DNA of 19,041 nt from Clostridia bacterium. Its GTDB lineage: Bacteria > Bacillota > UBA994 > PWPR01. The number at the start of each line of letters is the position of its first letter. The first letter of the stretch is position 1. The notes beneath the pieces were generated by a model that was given only the letters and a program-made list of their open reading frames with translations, did no database searches and had not been told where the DNA came from. Shown piece after piece: positions 1 through 9,267 of this stretch. The stretch lies in NCBI GenBank assembly GCA_003557085.1, contig PWPR01000171.1, positions 1-19,041 of the forward strand. Reading direction: 5' to 3'. The position numbers and the translations under genes are program-made.

Positions 1-20
1 ATTTACGAGGTGTAAAAATA

Positions 21-473
21 ATGAAAAAAATTCTCTTGTTTCTAATACTCTTGATAGTAGGTCAAGGAATTCTATTTTTCTGGCCTATCGATAATCCTAT
101 TATTCAAAGTGAGATATATATTGGGCAACTATCAAATTTCGAACCAGCTCTAAGAGCAATTACTATTGTAATAATAACAAAATTCTTGGGAGATTTCTTA
201 AGCAAGTTCATCTTTAAGTTTGAAGGTTATGACTGGGTTTATATTAGAGATTACATTAAAGAAGATCTAATGACCTATGCAGGCTTATACTTTGCTTTTA
301 CATTTGCTTGGGTAGCAGTAACAGTTCTCATGTTCATCTTTGGAGTTAATGGGTCTGTATTTTATTACATATATAGTGGCGGTATCTTACCATCATTATT
401 TTACTTTGCTCTTTGCAATTTCAAATTTGAATCATTTGAAAAAGCAGATAGAATGTTGGAGCGAAGATTATAG
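21..473 (+). CDS. small integral membrane protein, unknown function
   Basis: A 150-residue protein that I do not recognise as a named family. It has a hydrophobic N-terminus (about residues 4-22) followed by WPIDNP, then hydrophobic stretches near 44-62, 85-108 and 113-131, so three or four membrane helices are likely. A charged tail (FESFEKADRMLERRL) ends the protein and is probably cytoplasmic. The ATG is supported by GAGGTG at 7-12, eight bases upstream. A strong terminator follows directly, so this is the last or only gene of its transcript; the upstream context is outside the window. Coding is likely from start signal, length and hydrophobic pattern. Function is unknown. Confidence 0.8.
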   Translation: MKKILLFLILLIVGQGILFFWPIDNPIIQSEIYIGQLSNFEPALRAITIVIITKFLGDFLSKFIFKFEGYDWVYIRDYIKEDLMTYAGLYFAFTFAWVAVTVLMFIFGVNGSVFYYIYSGGILPSLFYFALCNFKFESFEKADRMLERRL

Positions 474-485
474 CACTCTGCCACT

Positions 486-519
486 AGGCAGCTAGTTGAT
501 ATCAACTAGCTGCCTTTTT
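486..519 (+). terminator. intrinsic terminator, perfect 30-base palindrome
   Basis: Bases 486-500 and 501-515 are exact reverse complements with no spacer (centre GATATC), followed by TTTTT. It lies 12 bases after the stop of the membrane protein gene and terminates rightward transcription. Confidence 0.9.
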
Positions 520-849
520 ATGTACACATCATTAATTTAACTTAATAAACTAAATATTGATTTATCAAACTTCAAGCTGATCATAATCAAGTAAAATCTT
601 ATCCTTGAGAATCCTTCAATTTATTGATTTTTCACTCCAAGTATGGTTTACTTAAGATACAGTTGACTAGTTAAACTTGGCTTTTATCTCTTTTAATACT
701 TGATAGTCTCTCAGTCTTCATTTTAAAAACAAATTAACTTTCGTTTATTTAGGCATAATTTAAGTATAATTTAATTTTTATTTTCTGGCAATTATGTTTT
801 TCTAATGATATCCTTTACTAGTGCCAAAAATTAAGTATGGAGAATTCTC
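520..849. other. 330-base intergenic region without a gene
   Basis: I find no convincing reading frame or RNA structure here on either strand. A TATAAT at 765-770 has no good -35 partner at 17 bases. TTGACT at 663-668 has only a weak TATCTC at 685-690. Either could drive the interrupted hydrolase gene at 850, but neither is convincing. Confidence 0.5.
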
Positions 850-1467
850 ATGGACAAGTATTCTATTTATGTAATTTTGACAAGATCGAATACGCTCTTT
901 TCAAAGTTAATACAAGTTGTAAAAAAAGATTAATATACACATGCAGCACTCTCTTTTGAAGAAGACCTCAGTAAAATGTATAGCTTTGGTAGAAAGTATG
1001 CATTAATACCTTTAGTAGGAAGGCTAGGAACAGAAAGCATTGATAAGGGTATTTTTAAAAAGCATGCGCATTTACCTGGTGTTGTTATTGAAGTCAATGT
1101 AACAAAATGGCAATATGATAGAGCTAAATCTATGCTTGATGATTTTATTGAAAATAGTGCAAAATATAAGTACCACTATTTTGGTATTGTTAATCATTTG
1201 CTAAAAAGAGAGATAACCTACGATGATAGATTTTTATGCTCTGATTTTGTTTATTATATCCTAAATAAAATCGGTATTCTAAGTTTTAAAATGTCACGAA
1301 ATTTAGTTAGACCTCAGAATATTTTCTGGGGATTGAGCCATAATGTGATATTTCAAGGAGATTTAAAGGAGTTCAATTTAGAAAAGAGAGTCGCTGAGTG
1401 GAGAAATAATAAAGAAGATCTTGAGTATAATGATCTTGGATTTATACATGACTTATATAATAGTTAG
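850..1467 (+). pseudogene. permuted NlpC/P60 (YiiX-like) cysteine hydrolase, interrupted by one nonsense codon
   Basis: Reading from ATG 850 (GGAGA at 839-843, six bases upstream) gives MDKYSIYVILTRSNTLFSKL, then QVVKKD, an in-frame TAA at 931-933, and YTHAALSFEEDLSKMYSFGRK onward to the stop at 1465-1467. Frame and family pattern run unbroken across the TAA. This is the layout of permuted NlpC/P60 papain-like hydrolases: N-terminal His (in THAALSF), then YSFGRK, then the catalytic Cys in FLCSDFVYYIL. A single AAA-to-TAA change (Lys to stop) would explain it. The 163-residue open frame from ATG 976 lacks the His and has no good ribosome site, so it is unlikely to make an active enzyme. Family assignment is from recognised motifs; loss of function is inferred. 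Sequencing error or readthrough remain possible. Confidence 0.75.
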
Positions 1468-1499
1468 AGAGGCAGATAATTAATATCTACCTCTCTTTT
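1466..1499 (+). terminator. intrinsic terminator after the interrupted hydrolase gene
   Basis: Bases 1466-1478 pair with 1484-1496 with a single C/A mismatch, followed by TTTTA. The first bases of the stem lie in the stop codon. The T-run is only on the rightward strand, so it serves the plus-strand gene; for the convergent c-di-GMP operon it offers a stem but no T-run. Confidence 0.75.
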
Positions 1500-1506
1500 A
1501 TATCAC

Positions 1507-4215
1507 TTATGTAATGTATTTCTTTTCTAACACATCTACTAAAGCACTAGCTACCATTGGATCAAGTTTTTTGCCACTTTCGCTCTTAATTTCTTGAATT
1601 ACCTCTCTTAGCTCATAATGCTTTCCTGAAAAGCCATTTATTAAAGAGTCATAAAACTCAATTGCTGCAATTATTCTAGCTTGTAGTGGAACTTCATCTC
1701 CTTTAATACCCTTAGGATATCCAGAACCGTCATACATTTCATGATGTTTCAAGACTATATCTGCAATATCTACAGTTTCATCAAATGAGTTTAGAATTCT
1801 AAACCCAATAATTGGATGCTGCTTCATGTCTTGCAACTCTTTTTCATTTAGCTTCTTTACTCTTGGTCTTTCATACTTACCATCTAAGAACACTTTTCCT
1901 ATATCATGATAAAAACCCGCTCTTTCTATCTGTTCTAACTGTGACTTAGTAAAACCAAGTTTTATTCCCGCCTCTTTGCTTAACTCACTCACTAAATCTG
2001 CATGCTCTTTCTCTGCTTGGTTCCTTGTATGTAAAGTATTAATAATATTTTCTAGCTGTCCTTTTTTAACATTTTGACTATTTAGGGACTTTTCATAATA
2101 CATTTTATCTTCTGCATCTTTAATGACTTCTCTTATATCTTCATCTTCAGAAGTCATCACTTCACAGCCTAGTGCTATATTAGCCTTGATAGCAGCTGTT
2201 TCTTGAGTTATAAACTCTTCTTTTATTTTTTTAGCTACTCTCTCTGCTCTCTCCAATGTTGTATTAGGCATCACTAAAATAAACTCATCTCCACCAACTC
2301 TTGCTGCAATGTCTTTCTCGTCTTTATATTTAGTAAATGCTTCTGCTACCTTTTTAAGTAGCTTGTCACCAACATTATGCCCTAAGACGTCATTAGTTAG
2401 CTTTAATCCATTCACATCTCCAATAACAATAGCAATTGGAAGGTCTTTTTCTTGCTCTACTTTGTTTATTACCTCATCAAAATATAACCTGTTATATAAA
2501 CCTGTTAATGAATCATGGTAACTCAAATATTCTATTCTTGCTAGATTTTCTTTTTCTTTTGTAATATCTCTAAATGAGACAACTGTTCCAACTACTTTAT
2601 CACTCTCGACTTGGGGGTAAGAGTTGTAGCCAACATGAAAGTAGTTATCTTCCTTAGTCCAAAACACCTCGTCGTCAACATAAACACCTTCGCCTTTTAA
2701 TGCTGAATTTCGAATTTTGCACTCTTCTTCCAATATCCTATTTCCGTTAACATCTGAATGATGTATTAGACTATGCATATTCTTACCAACTACTTCTTTC
2801 TCATGATCATAGCCTAAAAGCTTTAATCCACTTTGATTAATAAATGTACATTTTCCATCCAGATCAATCCCATAGATCCCCTCAGCAGTAGAATCCAAAA
2901 GTAATTTTAACTGACTTCGGCTTTTGGCATGCTCTTCGTTTAACTTTTCAAGCTCATTAGTGCGTTCACTAACTCTGTCTTCTAGATTATGTACTAATCC
3001 CTCTAAGGTATCTGCCATGTCGTTAAATGAAATCGTCAGTCTTCCTATTTCATCTATCCTATAAACTTTAGCTCTTGCACTGAAATCTCCGTTTGTAAAG
3101 CTTTCTGTAATTTCTACTAGCTCATCTATTGGCTTAAAAGTATTATTTGTGATATATAGATATACATTAAAGGCAACAAGTATAGCAATTATTAATATAA
3201 ACAGTGTTATAGCTAATGAATCATAAAAACCTGCTAAATACTGCTCCTTTGATATTATATTCTTTGCAATCCAATTAATTCCAGAGTGACTATAGTCTGT
3301 TAGGCTCACAAAGTAATCTACATTGTCATAGCGAAACTCAAACTCCTGCTCATCAATTTCTAGATAAGATAAAAATGCTTTGTTGGCTAACTCATTCTTC
3401 AAACTTCCTATCTCTGCCCTCAACACTTCTGATGATTCAGAATAAAAGTTTGCTTCTCCAAAAGAGTTTGCGACAAGAAGGCCTGAATCTTTCTCATAAA
3501 TTACTGTGTAAGCGTCTTTGCCTTCTGTTATTGCCTCGAGCATATAGTTTATTTTTGTAAGAGTGAAATGTGTAGCAAGAACTCCACTCATTTCTCCGTC
3601 AGTGTATATCGGAGTTGCTGCTGAAACAGTCAGATCTTCCATAGTAAAATGTTTGTAAACTGGCGAAAATATAAACTCATCAGCTTCCTTAGCTGATTGA
3701 TACCATACTCTTGATCTAGGATCAAAATATCCTGCTTCAACTACTCTTTCCCCAGCTGTATAGTCCTGATTTAACGCATAATACCAAGAGTGGTTATTTG
3801 TTTCCTCACTATTTCTCATTATCTCTATTTGATTATCTGGATTTCTTCTTGCACCAAAATAATCTCCATTCTCTTTCCCATAACCTACGCTATATATATT
3901 TAGACTATGTGTTGAAATTATTGTAGCAAAGAACTTATCTCTTTCATTAGTATTTTCTAAGTTGACTACTCCTCTTTCAATTAAATCCTTGTTTACCTCA
4001 TTAACATGCTCTGGAATATGTAAATGAGAGCTAATCTGCTCATATATCTCATGATTAATACTTTCTGTTAACTGATCAATCAATAAATTAGAGGATTCTA
4101 GCCAGCCTGAAAAGCTTATAAATGCAATCACAATAGTTGTTACAACTAAGATAATGACAAAAGCAATAATTAGGATTTTCCTTATAGAAATATATTTGTT
4201 GCTAAGCTTTTTCAT
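1507..4215 (-). CDS. membrane sensor: dCache-HAMP-PAS-GGDEF-HD-GYP
   Basis: A 902-residue cyclic-di-GMP enzyme. In order: TM helix about 12-35, extracytoplasmic dCache domain (about 36-333, with the typical FDPRSRVWYQ), TM helix about 334-355, HAMP (about 355-410), coiled linker, PAS (about 428-550), GGDEF with intact motif at 641-645, and HD-GYP with HD at 770-771 and GYP at 832-834. The GGDEF half can make c-di-GMP and the HD-GYP half can degrade it. The usual RxxD inhibitory site before GGDEF reads DEKD, so product inhibition is probably absent. Start: GGAGGGG lies just upstream in the 15-base gap to the EAL gene, so the two are one operon. The ligand of dCache cannot be read from sequence; amino acids and other small solutes are known for the family. 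Confidence 0.93.
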   Translation of the reverse strand: MKKLSNKYISIRKILIIAFVIILVVTTIVIAFISFSGWLESSNLLIDQLTESINHEIYEQISSHLHIPEHVNEVNKDLIERGVVNLENTNERDKFFATIISTHSLNIYSVGYGKENGDYFGARRNPDNQIEIMRNSEETNNHSWYYALNQDYTAGERVVEAGYFDPRSRVWYQSAKEADEFIFSPVYKHFTMEDLTVSAATPIYTDGEMSGVLATHFTLTKINYMLEAITEGKDAYTVIYEKDSGLLVANSFGEANFYSESSEVLRAEIGSLKNELANKAFLSYLEIDEQEFEFRYDNVDYFVSLTDYSHSGINWIAKNIISKEQYLAGFYDSLAITLFILIIAILVAFNVYLYITNNTFKPIDELVEITESFTNGDFSARAKVYRIDEIGRLTISFNDMADTLEGLVHNLEDRVSERTNELEKLNEEHAKSRSQLKLLLDSTAEGIYGIDLDGKCTFINQSGLKLLGYDHEKEVVGKNMHSLIHHSDVNGNRILEEECKIRNSALKGEGVYVDDEVFWTKEDNYFHVGYNSYPQVESDKVVGTVVSFRDITKEKENLARIEYLSYHDSLTGLYNRLYFDEVINKVEQEKDLPIAIVIGDVNGLKLTNDVLGHNVGDKLLKKVAEAFTKYKDEKDIAARVGGDEFILVMPNTTLERAERVAKKIKEEFITQETAAIKANIALGCEVMTSEDEDIREVIKDAEDKMYYEKSLNSQNVKKGQLENIINTLHTRNQAEKEHADLVSELSKEAGIKLGFTKSQLEQIERAGFYHDIGKVFLDGKYERPRVKKLNEKELQDMKQHPIIGFRILNSFDETVDIADIVLKHHEMYDGSGYPKGIKGDEVPLQARIIAAIEFYDSLINGFSGKHYELREVIQEIKSESGKKLDPMVASALVDVLEKKYIT

Positions 4216-4230
4216 TTTGGCACCCCTCCT

Positions 4231-6468
4231 CTACTTTTGGATTTCTTTAATTAGCTTTAGAATGCAACTTTTTTCCTTAGGCTTACTAACTAAGTACCCT
4301 TGTATAAAATCACATTTTCTATTTGCTAAATAGTCCTTTTGTCTCTCTTCTTCAACACCCTCTGCAATAACCTTAATACCAAACTTGTGTGCCATAGAGA
4401 TTATATCTCCAGTTATTAAATCATCTTCATCTCTAACTAAAATCTGATCAATAAAGTACTTATCAATTTTCAAAACATCTACGTTTAACTCTCTTAATCT
4501 ATAAAAAGATGAATAACCTGTTCCAAAATCATCTAGAGCAATAGTAAAACCGTTATCCTTTAAATTTTTAAGCTTTTTATTAATAAGATCATATCCTTCT
4601 AAAAGTACAGTTTCAGTAATTTCAAGCTCAATATTTTTATACTTTAAGGCTACATCATCAGTAATTGACATTATTGTTTCTATAAAATCATCTCTTAGTA
4701 TCTGAATACCTGATATATTAATTGACACTCTTATGTCATAACCTTGCTCTATCAGCTCTTTTGCAAATAAGGAAGCTCTTCTAATAATTTCATTGCCAAG
4801 AGGTACAATTAATTGCTTCATTTCAGCTATTTCAATAAATTCAAGTGGAGAAACCTGTCCTATTTCTTCACAAAAAAGCCTAGCTAGTGCTTCTAGCTTA
4901 ACTATTTTCTCATTTTTTAAGTCAACTATTGGCTGATAAAAAACACTAAGGGCATTGCTAGTTCCAGCTAAGACATTTCTTAGCTCTTTTTCAATAATCT
5001 CTGCTCTTCTAAATTGTTGCTCCATTTGATCGTTATAAAAAATATAATTTTCATTATTTACTTTTATAAAATCTAGTGATATTGATAAATCTTTAATAAT
5101 TTCGTCCATACTCTTTTCTTTCTTATTTAGCTCAATTATTCCAATTTGCTCATTTATATAGTGTTGTGTGTTATTTACAATAACTGGCTTAGACAGAATC
5201 TCTTTCACTCTTTTGCTTATCTCAGCTAAATCAACTCTTTTGGTATATTTTTTAACTAAGATAATAAATCTATCTCCATCTAATCTGTATATTTCTAAAT
5301 TATTTGTTCTAAGCTTACTTAGCTTATGTGCAATCTCTATCAAGACTTTATCACCATGGTCATAACCAAAGGTTAAGTTTATTAGCTTAAACCCCATAAC
5401 ATTTACAAGTAGCATAGCTCTTTTATCTTTATTATCTACAAACTCTTTACTTAAAGTAGTTTTGAGATTTTCAATATTAGGGAGCCCTGTCAATTTGTCA
5501 TAAAAAGCTAGTATATAAAATCTTTTACTATTCTTGCTTGTGTTATAGATTGCGTATCCTACAACTAAATAAATTACCATCAATGCGCCTATAGCAATAT
5601 TTGAGAATAACGCTATAAAATTAGAGGTATCAAATAGTGAATAAGATACAGCTAAAGTTCCAATTATTTCATCATCAAACCTAACAGGTATAAATATAAT
5701 GTATGCTTCTTCATCATAAAACTCAGTTTCTATAAGAAACTCACTCCTATTATCTAGCCTTTGTATTAAACTTTCATCATGAATATCATGATTGATTAAG
5801 TTTTGATGAGTACTCGAAGTAATAGTATTGTTAGAATTTATAAAAGTTATTGCCAAAATGTCGTCATCTTGGGCCATCTCTTCTAGTACGTAACTTATTT
5901 CAAATTTTTGTAAGAACTGATGAATTCTTTCTGCCCTAACTCCTACCTGGATAAAATCATCTTCTTCTAGCCTTAAATAACCATATTTAAAATAATCCCC
6001 TGTGACTACATCTTGCCTTATATCTTCAACATAAAGTATTTCACCACTATTAAGAAAATTATCAATGGGATGACCTTCATAAACTTCCCAACCAATAACT
6101 TCATCAATATTTGAGTAAAGTAAAACCCCTCTGTCGTCATAATAATCAACCTCATCTACCTCTAAGGCTTTTGCAAGTTCTGTCAATGCTTGATTACTCT
6201 TAATATCATCATATGCAGAAACTGTGTTCAAAGCTACTCTAATCTTCTCCTCAAGCAAATGATTAATTATATCATCTGCTTCTATTAAAGAAGAAATATT
6301 TTGAGAATATCCCCTGGCAAGCTTTGCAGCTTCGTCTTTTCTTATTCCATAATAAAAATCCTCAATATTTCTAATAGCAAAAGAAGCTAGCCAAAAGAAG
6401 ATAATTCCAATAACTACAAAAGGGATAATATACTCTTTTTTACCAAAAGAAACTCTGCGAATACTCAT
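4231..6468 (-). CDS. membrane sensor phosphodiesterase: degenerate GGDEF plus intact EAL
   Basis: A 745-residue protein. A TM helix near 12-32 is followed by an extracytoplasmic sensor region (about 35-285), a second TM helix near 288-310, then GGDEF and EAL domains. The GGDEF signature reads DGDRF at 397-401, so cyclase activity is unlikely and the domain is probably regulatory. EAL is complete by motif: EAL at 526-528, SINISG, ELEITET, DDFGTG from 646, LKID, AEGVE and QGY, so it should hydrolyse c-di-GMP to pGpG. AAGGAGAG at 6475-6482 fixes the ATG. It is the first gene of the operon with the GGDEF-HD-GYP sensor. The periplasmic domain is not one I can name. Confidence 0.93.
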   Translation of the reverse strand: MSIRRVSFGKKEYIIPFVVIGIIFFWLASFAIRNIEDFYYGIRKDEAAKLARGYSQNISSLIEADDIINHLLEEKIRVALNTVSAYDDIKSNQALTELAKALEVDEVDYYDDRGVLLYSNIDEVIGWEVYEGHPIDNFLNSGEILYVEDIRQDVVTGDYFKYGYLRLEEDDFIQVGVRAERIHQFLQKFEISYVLEEMAQDDDILAITFINSNNTITSSTHQNLINHDIHDESLIQRLDNRSEFLIETEFYDEEAYIIFIPVRFDDEIIGTLAVSYSLFDTSNFIALFSNIAIGALMVIYLVVGYAIYNTSKNSKRFYILAFYDKLTGLPNIENLKTTLSKEFVDNKDKRAMLLVNVMGFKLINLTFGYDHGDKVLIEIAHKLSKLRTNNLEIYRLDGDRFIILVKKYTKRVDLAEISKRVKEILSKPVIVNNTQHYINEQIGIIELNKKEKSMDEIIKDLSISLDFIKVNNENYIFYNDQMEQQFRRAEIIEKELRNVLAGTSNALSVFYQPIVDLKNEKIVKLEALARLFCEEIGQVSPLEFIEIAEMKQLIVPLGNEIIRRASLFAKELIEQGYDIRVSINISGIQILRDDFIETIMSITDDVALKYKNIELEITETVLLEGYDLINKKLKNLKDNGFTIALDDFGTGYSSFYRLRELNVDVLKIDKYFIDQILVRDEDDLITGDIISMAHKFGIKVIAEGVEEERQKDYLANRKCDFIQGYLVSKPKEKSCILKLIKEIQK

Positions 6469-6717
6469 CGATGACTCTCCTTATCCTCTTAATACTTTAA
6501 TATATATACTATTTATTTTACCATACTAAATAAGATTATTATGGTGCTTTTAAAATTTATCCACTTAAATTCTTAATTATACATTCTAACACAGTCTGAC
6601 TACTATAATGATTTATATTTTCTTCTTAAGACTGTTAATATAACTTTATGGTATTACTCTGTTAAACAAACCTTGTTTCTGATAATATATATCTAAGAGC
6701 TAGAAAGGAGTGATTAA

Positions 6718-8382
6718 GTGGAATACAATGTTTTAATTGGTGGTGAAGCTGGTCAAGGAATGAAAACATTGACTAGTGTATTCTCACAGATGATTCATAA
6801 AAGAGGTTTTTATCTTTTCACATTAGCAGATTATATGTCTCGTGTAAGAGGTGGCCATAATTTTTTCCAACTAAGGTTTTCTGATGATAAACTTTATAGT
6901 CATTGTGAAAAACTAGATGTAATTATTGCACTAAATCAAGAAACATGCGATTTACACTTAGGCAGATTAAAAGAAGATGGTGTTGTCTTAGCTGATACTA
7001 ATGTTAAGAGCAATGATAGTAGACTTGTTACAATTAAAGCTAAGGAATTAGCAACTGAGGTAGGCAATGTAAGAACTATGTCTACTGTATTACTGGGTGC
7101 TTTACTAAAGCTATTTGGATTAGATGAAGAGTATCTTGAAGAAATATTTTCTCACAAGTTTAATGAGAAAATAACCAACCAAAACTTAGAGTCTTACCAG
7201 AGAGGACAAAGTCTAGTAGAGCAAAAGTTTAAAACAAGTAAAGGCAATAAAGCAGAGAGATTATTAATCAATGGAAATCAAGCAATTGCTCTTGGAGCAC
7301 TAGCGGCCAATATGAAGTTTTATAGTGCTTATCCTATGACTCCCGCTACATCTATTATGAGTTACTTAGTAACAAAAGCCGAAGAAGCAAAGATAATAGT
7401 CGAACAAGCTGAAGATGAAATTGCAGCTATAAACATGGCTATTGGAGCAGCTTCAGTTGGAGTAAGGGCAATGACAGGAACTTCTGGAGGCGGGTTCTCA
7501 TTAATGGTTGAAGGATTAGGCTTAGCTGGTATTGCAGAAATACCTTTGGTAATAGCTTTAGTACAAAGACCTGGTCCTGCTACAGGACTACCTACAAGAA
7601 CAGAACAAGCAGACTTAAAATTTGCCATAAACGCATCACAAGGAGAGTTTGGGCGAATTGTTATCTCTCTTAATAGTCCAGAAGATGCATTCTACCAAAC
7701 TACTCGAGCGTTTAACTTAGCAGAGAAGTATCAATTGCCTGTTATATTACTAAGTGATCAATATTTAGCAGATGCTACTCAAACAGTTAATCTCTTTGAT
7801 CTGGATAAAGTTGCAATAGAAAGGTCCATAGAAGATGAACCATCCTCTGATTATAAGAGATATGCCTTGAGTGAAACTGGTATTTCCCCCCGAGCCTTAC
7901 CAGGATATCATTCTGGGGTTGTCATAAACCATGATAGTGATGAGCATGATGAAGAAGGAAACATTACTGAGAGTGCACAGGTGAGAAATGATATGGTTAA
8001 CAAAAGGGCAATGAAGTTCTCGCTTGCAAAGAATGATATACAAGAACCAAAAGTTTTAGGTATTGAGAACCCGCAAATATTACTTCTCGGCTGGGGCAGC
8101 ACTTATAGTCAATTGAAAGATGCTGTCGAATTACTAAATGAAAATGAGAGAAGATACGGCGCTCTTGTTTTTGGTGATATTTGGCCACTTCCTACCAAGA
8201 AATTCTTGGATAGTTACAAAACAAGTGAAAAAATTATTAATGTAGAACAAAATTCTACTGCTCAATTAGCTAGTCTTATCAAAGAAACTACCGGCAAAGA
8301 TATTGATCTTAACATATTGCGCTATGATGGTAGGCCTTTATCTGCTGATGAAATAATAGAAAAAGTATTGGAGGTTGAGTAA
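6718..8382 (+). CDS. korA: 2-oxoacid:ferredoxin oxidoreductase, fused gamma-alpha subunit
   Basis: A 554-residue fusion. The N-terminal gamma domain (about 1-170) has the GGEAGQGMKT and SRVRGGHN features of this domain. The alpha domain follows, with YPMTP at 205-209, the conserved motif that contacts thiamine pyrophosphate and coenzyme A in the family, and EQAEDEIAAINMAIGAA. The enzyme converts 2-oxoacid, CoA and oxidised ferredoxin to acyl-CoA, CO2 and reduced ferredoxin in the cytoplasm. The fusion and YPMTP type resemble 2-oxoglutarate or broad 2-oxoacid enzymes more than dedicated pyruvate enzymes, but substrate is not certain. The start is GTG, supported by AAGGAG at 6705-6710, seven bases upstream. 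Its stop overlaps the start of the beta subunit by one base (TAATG). Confidence 0.92.
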   Translation: MEYNVLIGGEAGQGMKTLTSVFSQMIHKRGFYLFTLADYMSRVRGGHNFFQLRFSDDKLYSHCEKLDVIIALNQETCDLHLGRLKEDGVVLADTNVKSNDSRLVTIKAKELATEVGNVRTMSTVLLGALLKLFGLDEEYLEEIFSHKFNEKITNQNLESYQRGQSLVEQKFKTSKGNKAERLLINGNQAIALGALAANMKFYSAYPMTPATSIMSYLVTKAEEAKIIVEQAEDEIAAINMAIGAASVGVRAMTGTSGGGFSLMVEGLGLAGIAEIPLVIALVQRPGPATGLPTRTEQADLKFAINASQGEFGRIVISLNSPEDAFYQTTRAFNLAEKYQLPVILLSDQYLADATQTVNLFDLDKVAIERSIEDEPSSDYKRYALSETGISPRALPGYHSGVVINHDSDEHDEEGNITESAQVRNDMVNKRAMKFSLAKNDIQEPKVLGIENPQILLLGWGSTYSQLKDAVELLNENERRYGALVFGDIWPLPTKKFLDSYKTSEKIINVEQNSTAQLASLIKETTGKDIDLNILRYDGRPLSADEIIEKVLEVE

Positions 8383-9224
8383 TGAGTACAAAATATGCAA
8401 CTTATGAAACAGCATGGTGTCCAGGATGTGGCAACTTTGCTATTTTAGATGCACTTAAAGATACTTTAAATAAATTAAATCTCTCACCTCATCAAGTGCT
8501 AGTTGTCGGAGGCATTGGACAAGCAGCTAAATTGCCTCAATACATCAATACTAATGGTTTTGAAGGTTTACATGGCAGAGCTCTCCCAGTAGCTATAGCA
8601 GCGAAAATTGCTAACCATAACCTTAAAGTGATAGTTAACACCGGTGATGGAGACTCCTATGGAGAAGGAGGAAATCACTTTATTCATAATATTAGGAGGA
8701 ATGTTGATATTACGCATTTCGTTCATGATAATCAGATTTATGGTCTCACAAAAGGTCAATCTTCACCAACTTCAGGTTTAGGTCATGTTACAGACTTTAC
8801 ACCTAATGGTGTTTTTAATAAACCGTTAAATCCTCTAACGATGGCCTTATCATTGGGTGCTGGATTTGTTGCTAGGGCCTTTAGTGGTGAAAAAGATCAT
8901 CTTGTAGAAATAATGCAAGAAGCTATTAATTACAAAGGCTATGCTATTGTAGACATCCTACAACCGTGTGTTAGCTTTAACAAAGTTAATACCTTTGCAT
9001 GGTATAAAGATAGAGTTTACAAACTTAAAGACCATGATTATAAAGACAAAGTAAAAGCTTTTGAAGTAGCTAATATTTGGGATGAAGAAATACCGATAGG
9101 AATAATCTATAAAGAAGAAATGCCTTCATATACTGACAATTTTGGGTTCTTAAAAGAAAAACCTCTAATTGAACAAGATACAAGTAAAGAAACTGTTAAA
9201 AAATTAATAGAGGATTTCATCTAA
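8382..9224 (+). CDS. korB: 2-oxoacid:ferredoxin oxidoreductase, beta subunit
   Basis: A 280-residue thiamine-pyrophosphate-binding subunit, partner of the gamma-alpha fusion. WCPGCG carries Cys13 and Cys16. GDGD at 88-91 followed by NQIYGLTKGQ is the Mg/ThDP signature. LQPC gives Cys196. The third cluster cysteine of characterised homologues, in a GIGCS context, is replaced: here residues 44-47 are GIGQ, and the protein has only three cysteines in all. GGAGG at 8370-8374 lies inside the upstream gene, showing translational coupling. No separate ferredoxin-like delta subunit follows, as is usual for the two-subunit type. The operon ends in a terminator immediately after the stop. Confidence 0.93.
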   Translation: MSTKYATYETAWCPGCGNFAILDALKDTLNKLNLSPHQVLVVGGIGQAAKLPQYINTNGFEGLHGRALPVAIAAKIANHNLKVIVNTGDGDSYGEGGNHFIHNIRRNVDITHFVHDNQIYGLTKGQSSPTSGLGHVTDFTPNGVFNKPLNPLTMALSLGAGFVARAFSGEKDHLVEIMQEAINYKGYAIVDILQPCVSFNKVNTFAWYKDRVYKLKDHDYKDKVKAFEVANIWDEEIPIGIIYKEEMPSYTDNFGFLKEKPLIEQDTSKETVKKLIEDFI

Positions 9225-9265
9225 AAAAAACTACCTGTGACCACGTGGCCACAGGTAGTTTTTTT
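9223..9265. terminator. bidirectional terminator between korB and folT
   Basis: An A-run (9223-9230) leads into a stem pairing 9231-9239 with 9250-9258, with an inner CCACGTGG palindrome beyond one A/C mismatch, and a T-run at 9259-9265. The symmetry gives a T-run on both strands, so it can end both the rightward kor operon and leftward folT. Confidence 0.92.
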
Positions 9266-9267
9266 GC

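Noticed and set aside
520..849. c-di-GMP (GEMM) riboswitch near the c-di-GMP genes
   Set aside because: No GGGCAAACC-like or related conserved block was seen on either strand here or in 6469-6717.
976..1467. Independent 163-residue gene starting at ATG 976
   Set aside because: The frame has no good ribosome site, lacks the catalytic His of its family, and matches the family pattern further upstream; it is better read as the remainder of the interrupted gene from 850.
2309..3560. Plus-strand frames inside the GGDEF-HD-GYP gene (2309-2521, 3375-3560) and similar antisense frames in the EAL, kor and sigma genes
   Set aside because: They lie wholly inside well-supported genes on the other strand, have no recognisable domains, and lack convincing starts.
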